This document shows, one piece after another, positions 33,606 through 44,485 of a DNA stretch of 64,000 nucleotides. Within the stretch, counting starts at the first letter, position 1. Every line of letters starts with the position of its first letter. The stretch spans positions 16,794,128 to 16,858,127 of the forward strand of contig CM033744.1 in the NCBI GenBank assembly GCA_019671005.1, in the 5' to 3' direction. The stretch is from Hibiscus mutabilis (lineage: Eukaryota; Streptophyta; Magnoliopsida; Malvales; Malvaceae). Under the pieces are notes generated by a model. The model did not search any database. It was given only the letters and a program-made list of their open reading frames with translations, and had not been told where the DNA came from. The translations under genes and the position numbers were made by a program.

Positions 33606-36600
33606 TGTAACACCCCGGTTTTAGGTTTAGCGGTTTGAGGTTTATTAGATGGTCTGGTGGATCGGGTTAGAGATTCGGGTCAGATTTAGGACCATATGTT
33701 TTTTGGTAAGATAAAAATATGGAAAATAGTTAAAAAGCATCTTTTAATATATATTTATTTTTGGTGGAATCAATTTTGGAAAAAAGGAATTTGGAAATAT
33801 GACATTTTGGGTTAGTGACCAAAATCTCATTGGAATCTTAAATTTTCTTAGCTTCAAACAAGCCAATTGAGGGAGAAATCACATACCAGGGGTAAGGTCT
33901 GTGATCTCCTTTATTAAATGGTTCTTTTTTGATATTCCTTAGTATTTGATCCTTGATTTATAAGTTGTAATGTGATTTTAATGTTTTATCAATGTTTAAT
34001 TGAGTTATTTTGGAAATATTGAAGAAACATGGTGATTTTCAAAGTGGATCTGATTTTCAGTATTTTTGATTGATTTAATATAGGTTTTGGATGTGTTTTG
34101 ATGTTGATAAGTTGTTTTTATCAATAGAATCCCGAAACTCTTGAATCTCTAATTATTTAGGTTGCTAGTTTTGAGTTATTGTGGTGATAATCGAGTTTAA
34201 TCTTTGCTGGAGATAAAAGGATGTTAGGAAAGGGATTTTGGATGTTATTAGATGTTAGTTGATGGCTTGAATTGTTGTTTTATGGCTGGGTTAAGTTTCA
34301 AAAACGTTTGAGGATGATTTCGGTATGTTTTGGATGGTTTTGGAGTGGCCAACTTGGGAGTTGCGGGAGACTGCTGTTAGGCAATGGTTTGAATACATTT
34401 TAATGCATTTGTCCTCTGGTTTTATGTGTTGAAAATAGGGGGTAGTCAAGGTGTCAAAGCTTAACATAGTTTGGTGGCTTGCTGGGAGCTTGATTCGTGT
34501 TGGCAAGGAAAGCGAGGTGTATCGGTGAGTGGAAACTGGTTTTAAATGCTTTACAAAGGTTTGTAAATGTTGTTGGGAGTTTAGTGTAAGCGTGAGACGC
34601 TTACCTAAGCTCGGAAGTAAGTTTCCCTTATTTTGCTCTTGAATATCGGCTTAGATATGAGCATGTTGTTGCATATTTTGGTGATAAACATGGTATGATT
34701 TACTTACTAGAAATGCATGATTTTGAGTACATATGTAGGGGTTTGAAGGTATATTAAATGCTTTTGAGCATTGGTTTTCATCCTCGTTGGGAATTGTGTT
34801 ACTACATTGGCAATGAGATTTGCATATGTGGTGTTTTATGAAATGCATTGTAAAATAGTAAGTAAATGGTTTTGTAAATGATATATTGGCTATGTGACAA
34901 GATGAGAAAACAATCAGATATAGCTGGCATGCCATAGGATTAAAAGTGCACTATAAAATGTAAACAAAATCGATCATGGCCATGGGTCCTTGAGGTATGG
35001 CGGTGTAACGAGGCAACTCGGACTATTGGGAACCTCATTTGGGGATTTGCGGTTTAACTAGGCAACCCAAATTGATGGTGATCTTGCGGATTAACTACGT
35101 AAGGTCGATATACTTGCGGTTTAACTAGGCAATGGTGAGATTTTGCGGTTTAACTAGGAGAGGGTGTCAAATATTACAGTTTAACTAAGCAAGGTTTGGG
35201 ATATCATGAGGTCTAACTAGACATGGTATGAGAGATCCGTGTATCCGATATGTGTATAGTATAGAGGTAGTCTATCCAGGTCACTATAAATGCCAATATA
35301 TGAGAAAGTTCATGTGTTGAACCTTGTTTGTAATGTTTTGGGATTTAAGCATGGTTTATTTAAAATGCTTTGGGAATTAAGCATGGATTGTATATGATGT
35401 TAAATGTTGTTTATTATGTTTTGATTAGGTTGGAATCATGGGAAAATGCTTAGGTTGTAGGCATGTTTTGGGAAAAGCAAGCATGTAGTTTTTAAACGGT
35501 TTAGTGCATCATTGTGTATGAGCATCCTCACTAAGCATGTGTGCTTACGCTCTTTTTTTTCCAAATGATCCAGAGCATTAAAGTTCGGGGCAGCAAAGGC
35601 AAGGTTTGAAAGGATCCAAGAGATAAACTTCTTTTGAGTATGAACTCGGTTTATAGTTCTGGTTAATAAGGCAATGTGTTCGCCATGGTTTTTGGGAGTT
35701 GTAAATCCATTTCTTGATGGTTCCTTAGAATGATTCTATGTTGGTTTTGATGTTGATTATATGTTGTTTAGCTTGATGTTGTTATTTGCCCATGGTTGAG
35801 GTTGAATGGATGTGTAGGTATGCATCTAGAGTTTCCTTGTAGATTGCTACGTCTTGCTGGATTGACCAAGTTTAGTATGCTATGTTAAGTGTGTTGGATG
35901 TTGCTTATGCTATGAATGGCCTAATTGTGCATTTTGGTATGTTTGGCAAAGGGATCTAGGAAGCATGCCTCTAGAGTGGTCCTTTGGAAGCTTGTTATTG
36001 TTTTGATTGCCTAATCTTGGCATAAATGATAGATTATGTGTATTGAGGTGTTGATATGCATGTTTGAGACTTGATAGGGGCCTATTGCATCTAGAATTGT
36101 GTGAAAAACCAGCTAGTCTTGACATTGCAGGCCTAGGTGTACCGATACGCGAGGGACCGTATCGGTATAGCTAGGCAATTTTGGGCAAGGTGTTTCGGTA
36201 AAGGCAGAGATGTTTCGGTACAGACAGGAAAACAAGGCCAGAGTGTATCGATACGAGCAGAGGCGTTTCGGTATGCCTAGTGGTCACTGGAATTTTACTT
36301 TTTGGAGATGGGGTTGCGTACCGAAACACCAAGGGACCGTATAGGTACAAAGTGAAATGATTTTAAACTGTATTTTAAGTTCGAAGTAGCGTACCGATAC
36401 GGACCTCATAGTATCTGAACAATGTGTTCACAACCGTATCGATACAGGTCTCAGCGTATCGATACAGATGTCGTTAAATATGTTAATGTCGTGGAAGGCT
36501 AGTTCAGTTTTCTTCAATTTTAGTCCCTGATTCTTGTTCTGTCAATTATTTGAGCATGGATGATCATCTGAAGCTGATCCTTGACATTTAAGCATGAAAC

Positions 36601-36895
36601 GAACTTAGTTAAATGCTGGTAATTTTAAAATAGGAAAAGCCCTTTTATATTGATGAATTTACAATTTGACCCCTAAAGTGTGTTGCGTCCAATTGGATGT
36701 CGTTACGATGCCCGATTGAGATGAGTGCTCAGCTATGAACAATATGACCGTGTAGGAAAGCGTCATTGCATCTAGACAAGAAAAAAAGGAAAAAAATGGA
36801 CGTGTTTTAGGTTTAATCTTTCCGGTTTACTTCGGTAAACCTAATGTAGCTTGCTCGGACCGGTCTTGCGACTAGGCTGGGTCGAGGGGGTTACA
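33606..36895 (+). repeat. 3' LTR of copy A2, full length (3290 bp)
   Basis: TGTAACACCCC at the start and GGGGGTTACA at the end give TG...CA ends with a short terminal inverted repeat. It holds the TTTAACTAGGCA array (35040-35240), the TAAGCA hairpin (35532-35547), the GTATCGATAC cluster (36135-36480) and a splice-donor-like GGTGAGTGG near 34520. Minus-strand frames at 34291-34935 and 35910-36125 are shadows seen in every copy of this LTR. Confidence 0.9.
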
Positions 36896-37035
36896 CTTGC
36901 CACTTCGAAGGGTTGTGATAGATTTAACATCTTCTTGTTGAATTCCACTAGAACAAGAAGTAAGAGATTGATTAGAAGGATTTGGAAAAGGTTGAACAGG
37001 AAACTTACCTTTTTATTGAGTGCGCAACGAAGCTG

Positions 37036-38334
37036 TCAATGTTGATAGTGCTGTCTTGATTTCATTGATAGCTTGTGATGTTTGAATATTAAAATTTTCT
37101 GTTCCTGCATGAAAACTTGTAATGTCTCATCAAGACTTTTTACATGCAAATATAAATTAGATGAACTGTACGGAGGCTTTTGATTTTGGGGTACATGAGG
37201 ATGGTTATTATTTTGCCAACCAAAGTTTGGATGATTTTTCCATTTAGGGTTATAAGTTTCAGAATACGGAGAAGGAAAAGGCTTTGAGGATGTATTTATG
37301 ACATTGGCATTCTCATGCAACATTTCTTTAAAAATTGTAATGTTCGTACATTCAAGAGTGGAGTGTCCCATAATATCACAAATATCACAACTCTCTTGAT
37401 TTTTCGCTGAATTGACATCTTTTATTTTCCTAGTTTCTATGGCATCGAGTCTTCTAGATACAATAGCAAACTTAGCACTTAAATCATCATCTTGGTTAAG
37501 GTGATATTTTCCTTTATTATGCACAAGATTATGTTTAGCAGATCCTTCTATAGAATTATCTGTGTGCCAAGACTGAGAATTTTCAGCTAAATGATCTAAG
37601 TAATCAAAAGCGTTTTCAGGTTGTTCGCTCATGAAATCACCTTTGCACATTGTTTCAACAAATTGTTTAGTTTCATGAGTTAAACCATCATAAAAAAACT
37701 TATGATATGCCATTCTTCAAAGCCATGATGTGGGCAAGAATTTAATAAATCTTTAAAATTTTCCCAACATTGAAAAAATGTTTCATTTGGCTTCTGATTG
37801 AAATTTTGAATTTGTTTCTTTAAAGCATTAGTTTTATGTGTTGGAAAAAACTTTTTTAAAAATTGAGTTTGCATTTCTTGCCAAGCGTCAATTGACCTAG
37901 GTTTCAACGTAGTAAGCCAAAATTTTTCCTTATCCTTTAAAGAAAAAGTAAATAATTTTAACTTAATAATTTCATTTGAACATTGTTGGTCATTAAAAGT
38001 GACACATGCATCTTCAAAATCTTTAAGGAAAGCATAAGCACTTTCACATTCCATGCCATTCCATGAAAAGTAGGAAGTAAAGATATCATACATGGTTTAA
38101 ATCGAAAGTTGTTTGCGTTTGGGGGAAACAAAAAACATGAATGTAGTGAAGTTCGAGGGGTTGCAAGTAATCACGCAACAGGCGCACTTGCATATTTGCA
38201 TTTTCATTGAGAACAATTTGATCTTCAGCCATTGTAGTTGAATTTGGAGGTGTGTTAAACAAAATTCTGAAAAGACTTTCAAAATCATTTCTAACCAAAC
38301 GACGAGAATTAAAATCACGCTGCCAAACCAACAT
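37036..38334 (-). pseudogene. Gag, Athila lineage
   Basis: Three overlapping frames (start at 38334, or more likely the Met of MAEDQIV at 38232) make an Athila gag. Order: an N-terminal segment ending FDLNHV, a frameshift near 38090, then the gag core with FSLKDKEKFWL, SIDAWQEMQTQFLKKFFPTHKTNALKKQI and ETFFQCWENFKDLLNSCPHHGFEEW. A second frameshift lies near 37690, before FYDGLTHETKQFVETMCKG and AFDYLDHLAENSQSW. The zinc knuckle is CDICDIMGHSTLEC (CX2CX4HX4C), followed by PFPSPYSETYNPKWKNHPNFGW. These blocks are typical of Athila gag. The C-terminus and protease are missing. Two frameshifts only, so it is less decayed than the Tekay copies. Confidence 0.88.
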
Positions 38335-38373
38335 GAAAAACTAATATACACATAAATAGGCAGTCAAACCGTC

Positions 38374-38378
38374 CATTA
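38374..38378. other. Target-site duplication, left copy (CATTA)
   Basis: Identical to 55616-55620, flanking the tandem LTR array. Confidence 0.9.
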
Positions 38379-39149
38379 TGTAATACCCCAAATTTTTACT
38401 AAGTTGATTAAGGATCATTTAGTACTAATATAATAGCTTAAAAGCTATCTTAGTGACAAAAATGTAAACGTTAGGATTTCTTTGATTATGGGTTATGGAA
38501 AAGGAATTTCTAAGATTTAAAAGCATCAGATGATATAGGGCAAGCTAATTAGGGTACTTGCAAAGTTTGGTCACAATTTGAGGGAAATTGGAATGGGAAT
38601 TGAAGATTAAAATTTAGTGACCAAAATGATAAGCAGTCAAAACTTGAGTGGAACAAGACTAAATATGAAAAGTTGAAGGACTAAATTTATAAATTTCCAA
38701 AAGTTAGGGGTTTTCGTTTCATAAATAGATAGATCACGTAAGGGTGTGGATCGAATGTGGAATTCTGCCTTGAACCGATATTTTGATTGTTGGGAAATCG
38801 CAGACAAAGTTTAAATGGAATTCAGATACTCGGATCGAACTAAAAAATTTTGAGATTTTACCATATGATAAAGTAAGGTTATAAAAGTCCGTTACAAGTG
38901 TTGAGAATATTTTTAGTTTGATTCAAAATGAATCCTACATTTTAATTATGAGTAAAGGGTTAAATTACGGGTACATCGGATTGAACGGAAAATTCATAAA
39001 ATATTATATTATGAATATTTTATTAAAGTTAGTTGGATTCTAACTAGATTTAGTTAGAATTTTACAAAATGGAAAATTAGAAAATAAGACCTAGTTGGAG
39101 GGTTATTTGAAATTAAGTAATTAAATGAATTTAATATTCATTTTATTAA

Positions 39150-39300
39150 ATACACATGGCATAAAATAAGATAAAAGATGAAGAATATGTTCATCTTCTT
39201 CCTCTTCATTTCGAAATGCAAGAGAGAAAAAGGGGGAAAATACGGAAAAAAAAATTCTAGGCATTTTGAAGGTTTCCAAACAAGATTCAAGGTATGTTTT
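39150..39300 (+). promoter_or_regulatory. Candidate LTR promoter, leader and splice-donor-like site
   Basis: A TATA-like GCATAAAATAAGATAAAAG (about 39160) is followed by a pyrimidine-rich start-like stretch, a purine-rich leader and the donor-like CAAG/GTATGT near 39290. The same order recurs at about 45290-45410, 51400-51530 and 62870-63010. This is inference from sequence order only. Confidence 0.35.
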
Positions 39301-42300
39301 TGATATAAAATTAATCTATACTTAATTTTCTTTTATTTCATAGTAATTTTACAAAGAGTTATGAAGATTTGTTCATGTTATTGATGAGAGAGAAAATAAC
39401 GTTTCATGTTCTATGTAGAGATTGAAGTCTGATTTAAGTAAATCAAGTGTTGTGGAGTTGAAATAAAGCTTAGACTTAGATTAATTTCATGTTTGAATAT
39501 ATAAACCCTAACCCTAGAATTTGGGATTTTATTTAGGATTTATGTATTTGTTTGAATTAAGGCTTGATTTAGTTGAATCAAGTATAGAAATGATATTTAC
39601 AGGCTTTTTGAAATAATTTTATGTCTAGATACAAAACCTTATAATTTGAAAATTAGGGTTTATGTTAGGGTATGGAATTTTAGAACATGATCGAAAGATA
39701 AATGGTTCTATGTGTTGTTTTGAGGTGATTGGAATGAAAATCCCTAATTAGATTATAATAGGGACCAAAATGTCAACTTTGTAAAGTTTAAGAATTTGAT
39801 TGTTAAGCTCGTATATAATAAATACTATGTTGGAGAATTAATTTAATTGATTGGAATTGAAGAGTTTGATATTGTACAAGTTTAATTTTGATGTTGGGAT
39901 CAAAATAAAGTTTTTGAATGATAGAAGGATCAAAACGGCAAACATGAAGAAGTTTGGAAACCAAAGTGTAAAATATAAAGTCAGTGATTTTTAATTAGTA
40001 TAAGGGTAAATCTGATCAAAATAAGAATTTTGATATAGATTTGGGAATTTGGATACAGTAGAAATTATCAAATTTGGATCGAATAAAATTGTTAAGCGTT
40101 CTCAGACCAGAGTAAAACTAGGATAGGTGATCTCTAAGAATGTCTCATATCTATGTTTTGATCAATAAGTGACTCCGAAAAATTTGGAATAATTCGTATT
40201 GATATTTGTTAAAGGGATTTTAAGGAAAAAAATTATCCAATAGAGATTTTTGGTAATTATCGGTATATTAGATCGAGTCAAAGTTTCAGAGTTGACTCCA
40301 TAAATATGAAAGATTTATTATGATAATATTATTTATTTATGGAATTTAGAGATATGAGATTTTTGGATTAGATTCGACAGTTCGATCAATGGAAAATCGT
40401 ATTAAGTGATTATCGGGTAATTGGGTCGAATAAAAATCATAAAATAAAATTTTATGATTTCTTTAGGAATGGCCGGTTATGAAGGAACCAAAGTTGGGTC
40501 AAATTTAATGGAGTTGTATTTTTGAAGAAGAATTGTAAAAATGAAATTAGTTGAAGGGAAAATTAGTATTTTGGATTAAAATGAATATAATATTTATTTT
40601 AATTAGCCAAGTGGCCAAATTAAGTTATAAATTAAACAAAATTTAGCCCATTTTATTTTGCCTATGCTTTGGAGAAGAAAGAAAGAAGAGAGAAAAGAAA
40701 TTTTTATTTTCAAGCTAATTTTGAAGATTTAAATGCTAGATTCAAGTAAATTAAATTAAGGTAAAGTGATCTATGCTTAATACTCTTCATTTTTTGGTAG
40801 TTTTGCATGAAAATGTTATGTATATCTTATGTTTTTGAAGACGTAGATTGTGAGATTTATGAATACATGTTGAATATGATGTTTGATTTGAATAAATACG
40901 ATGTTGTAGGCATGAAAAATAATAAGCTTGAATCTAGTTTAATTATATGTTCAAGGTTATAAACCTTTACCCTAAGTTTTGGGAATTTGGTTAGGGAATT
41001 GAATCAAGGATGAAAATGAATGAATTATGAAACTAGAAGCCTTGTTTCAATGTTAGAATGATTAAACTTCCTTTGTTATGCCAAGTGACCAATTCGACTA
41101 GAATTGAAAATATAGGGGAATTATTGTGAAATTTATTCTAGCATTAGAGTTGAAATTGGGAAGTAAAGGATTGAAATGACAAGAAAAGAAATGGTGAAGG
41201 TCCATTTCGAAAATGGAAGTTGTTTTTAAAGGACCAATTCAGTCAGTACTCTAAATTAAAGGTAAGTTGTTAGAATTTTAGAAATGTTGGATTAGTTGGT
41301 TAATGAATGAATTCAAGTACTTTTGCGAAGTTAGTGACTAAAGTGTCACTTTAGTAATGTTTGAAGTTTGAAGGGATAAAATCCAAAGTGAACAAGTAGT
41401 AATGGAATTGTTCTAATTTGAGCTTGAACGATTGTTTGATGTCCAAAATGGTCACTAAGGACCTTAGGACCAAATCGACAATCACATGGAAATTGTGGAA
41501 AATTCCAAAAATATTTTATATTCGAATAATTGTGTTTTGTAAATTACGTTAACAATGTTAGATTTGAATCTAACAAATATTTTATTGTGTTTATGTAACT
41601 AATGGATTCAAGTTCGAATAAGAGAAAGTTTGAGGTAATATGAAAGAAAGGATTGAACTAGGACTTAGTGAGGCATCATGTTAAGTGGCCAAGGTGAGTG
41701 CATTTTTACTTACTTATATATATATATGTGATATGAGTGAGAGCTTTTTTACTTATTTTATATATATGACGTGAGGGAGACTTGCAAGAAGTCGACCTTG
41801 ATATTAATGAAAATCTATGTTGATCAAAGTTATGTAAATTGCATGAAATATTTAATGGTATATGTGATACATTGATATGGCATAATGATTTATCTAAGAT
41901 AAATCGGATTTTAGATTTTGGGTACGAACTGCCCAATATTGAACTATGAATGATAGTATTGATGGATTGGATATTGAATGTGAAAGTATTATATTGTTAT
42001 GCACGAGTACTAGTACGAGAGTCTTTGGTATAATTGGATATCCATAGAGCCTTAGCAGCTGCATTCCAGCACTACGATGCGTTCCAGACACTTCGATGTT
42101 GACATCAGACGTTACGGCATTGCAGACACTACGGTGTTGTTTAGACACTTCCATGTCGACTAGCACAAAAGGTGCGATAATAAGGAGCGAAGGGCGTCCT
42201 CGAGTATGTACTCACCATCAGGCGCTACGGTGTTGTAGACACTACGGTGTCGTTATGATGACTCGTATACCATAGGTTTACATGAAATTGTACTTTGGGC

Positions 42301-42549
42301 TAAAATTCATGAAATACTTTTAAACAGGTGGATAGGCCAGTAAATCTATTGTATTTCCTACGATAAAGTAAGAACAATATTATGGCTTTGGATATATATA
42401 CATACAATTATGATTTATATTGATGCTTTGAACATGAAATGTTGATTATACTGTTGATTTTTGCTCAAGTACTATTGTGAAGTCTTTGGTATAGTTGGAT
42501 ATCCATAGAGTCCTAGTAGTTGTGTCATAGCATTACGGTGTGAGATAGA

Positions 42550-42645
42550 CTATTTGGGGTCGAGATAGATTCTTCGGGGTCGATATAAACTCTACGGAGT
42601 CGAGTTAGACTCTACGGAGTCGAGTTAGACTCTACGGAGTCGGTT
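42550..42645 (+). repeat. Short tandem repeat, 21-bp unit, in LTR-C
   Basis: Repeated GTCGAGTTAGACTCTACGGA units with variants GTCGAGATAGATTCTTCGGG. About five units occur here, a damaged version near 48690-48770, and fewer units near 54790-54850. Confidence 0.75.
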
Positions 42646-43511
42646 CAAACACTATGTTGTTACATAGCACAAAATGTGCGAGTATGAGGAGCAAAGGGCG
42701 TCCTCGAGTACGTACTCATCTTTAGACACTACGGCGTTGTTGACACTACGGTGTCGGTTATGATGACTCGTGTACCAAAGTATCACATTATATTGTACTT
42801 TGGGCTATAATACATGAAATGCATTTATTCATTTAGTTAAGTTAAAAACTTACGTATATTTGATTAATAAAATAAAGGTTTGATGATATGATATAAATTG
42901 CAATTGGGACTCGGTTGCCATTATGCAAGAAATGTATTGCACTATTATATGACAGAGGCATGACTTTGATAAGTCTGTTTTATAAGATTCTATACTTTGA
43001 TAAATCTGTTTTATAAGATTCTATACATTGCAAGTGAACACTTAATGTGTGTTGTTTCACACGTAGGTTATTGGAAACTTACCGGAAGAGGAGACAAGCA
43101 TGTTAATCAAGCTGAATCTGCCAAACATCAGTAAGACATTCTAATTTTATGATATTCTCTAGTGGGCATGTAACAATTTATTTGTTTGTTGTTTAAAAGG
43201 TAAAATTTTAAATGTTGTTTACCGCGTACTAACATTAAATTCAAGAAATGGCTTAGGCAGTGTACCTAGTTTTCACCCTGAATTACATACTTATTTTAAT
43301 AACTGACTAATATGTTTTATAAATTAATTCAGGGTCAAAACTAGCAATCTGCAAATAGGCTATGAATACTTCGATAGTCGATAAAGGATTTTCTTATAAA
43401 TTAGATTTATGCCAGATGTTTTAAAAAATGGCAAGACAGGAAATCAGTTAAATAATTTAGTAACATCTTCAATGTTTATTTAATCATCGAATATACGTTG
43501 AGGGTGTTACA

Positions 43512-43989
43512 TTTAGGGGTATCAGAGCTACATGTTTAGCCAGTTCTGGATGCTAAACCAAGTTTGTTATAAATTTGTCAGTAAATACATGCACCTAGAA
43601 TGTCATGTTACAGATGTGTTGATTGTATGACTTGAAGCTGCTCCTCATTAGTATAAGACAAGATAAGATTATAGTAAGAAAAGTAAGATGCTATCGGATT
43701 TCCTCAGTCAACGAATCTTAGAGGTATTTTTATTTGAGAAATATAAATGCTTGGGGGTCTGAAAGAGAGACACATTAGTATAAATGAAGTAAAGTATGTA
43801 CTGTTATCAACTTCTAACTTGGTTGAGCTACTTGTGTAGTAGGGAGCTCAAGCACAAGAGCAGGGAATACTATTTTAGATATTAGAAGAAATACATAAGA
43901 GGTCTTAACCTCCAGTATTTGTATTTGTTAGGTCATTGACTGTTAAAAGTTTAAGTAACTGAGGGCTCTAAATTTTATAGTAAAAGTGA
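43512..43989 (+). other. Primer site and leader of internal region 1
   Basis: GGGTATCAGAGCTA just after the LTR end matches the tRNA-Met primer site in all but the edges. About 450 bases of leader follow without a convincing reading frame. Gag is not recognisable. Confidence 0.7.
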
Positions 43990-44390
43990 ATTGTGATCAT
44001 TGACTATCATTCAAAAAAAGCTAAGGTGGTAGCTAACACTCTTATTCGAAAGACATTTGTTGCCTTAAGAGCTATGGATACGAGACTAGCATTAAAAGGA
44101 GATGGTGCTTTGATTTCCGAGTTAAGAATAAAGTCTACTTTATTAGTTTGAATAAAATATCTTTAGAGAAAAGACGAGAAGTGTTTGTTAAGGTTCAAAT
44201 AAGTGGAAGGAGCTAAAACCGAAGACTTTGAAGTTAATTTGATGGATGTTTATATTATCGAGGAAAAATCATTTTTTTTCAAATGATGAAGAATTAAAGA
44301 AACAACTTATCTTTGAGGCACACTATGGTCCTTTGATTGTACATCCGGTGGAAACCAGATGTATCAAGATTTAAAGAATTGATATTGATA
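43990..44390 (+). pseudogene. RNase H end and integrase zinc-binding start, internal region 1
   Basis: Translation from 43990 gives IDYHSKKAKVVANTLIRKTF, then LRAMDTRLAL, DGALISELRIKSTLL and a stop at 44149-44151. The usual Ty3/gypsy text is a tyrosine-rich IEYHPGKANVVADALSRK followed by the spacer before integrase. After further stops the segment continues as VEGA, DFEVN, EAHYGPLIVHP and QMYQDLKN, the start of the integrase HHCC domain. Everything upstream (gag to RT) and downstream (integrase core) is missing. It is therefore a relic of a large deletion and encodes no enzyme. Confidence 0.8.
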
Positions 44391-44470
44391 GCCAAGCATG
44401 GCAACAAGTAAAAGCAGTTTCTTCACCTTTTTGAACTAGTACGTGTTGAAATTTTGAGGACACATTTTCT

Positions 44471-44485
44471 TAGGTGAGAGAGAAT
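44471..44485 (+). other. Polypurine-like tract, unit 1
   Basis: TAGGTGAGAGAGAAT directly precedes LTR 2. The same sequence precedes LTR 3 (50593-50607). Confidence 0.65.

Larger units (their letters stand above)
26077..36895 (+). mobile_element. Tekay-type Ty3/gypsy element, copy A2 (5' LTR truncated)
   Basis: The most complete element here: LTR 26077-28782, decayed primer site, gag, protease, RT, RNase H, integrase with chromodomain-like tail, polypurine tract, and LTR 33606-36895. The order PR-RT-RH-INT is that of Ty3/gypsy. The 5' LTR lacks about the first 580 bases, so the 5' target duplication cannot be checked. All genes are broken. Confidence 0.9.
36896..38378 (-). mobile_element. Athila-type element, gag portion (rest at 55616-57101)
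   Basis: Joined at 36895/36896 to the LTR of copy A2 and at 38378 to the 17.2-kb insertion. The upstream part (primer site and LTR) resumes at 55616 with identical CATTA flanks, so 36896-38378 and 55616-57101 are one element. Protease and pol, expected leftwards, are absent. Confidence 0.82.
38379..43511 (+). repeat. LTR-C copy 1 (5133 bp)
   Basis: Very long for an LTR. It has two diverged modules (about 38600-39800 and 39900-41050), each with 'taatattcattttaatta'-like text, a purine-rich leader, 'gattcaag' and an 'ataaacc...accctaa' block. Then come 'ACTACGGTGT' arrays (42060-42250, 42520-42740) and a GTGTG...CACAC hairpin followed by GTAGG (43047-43067). Open frames at 41706-41936 and 41894-42166 are not genes. 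Confidence 0.9.

Noticed and set aside
37900..38351. A host gene encoding a zinc-knuckle protein
   Set aside because: The motifs are those of Athila gag, and the primer site and LTR of the same element lie at 55695-57101.
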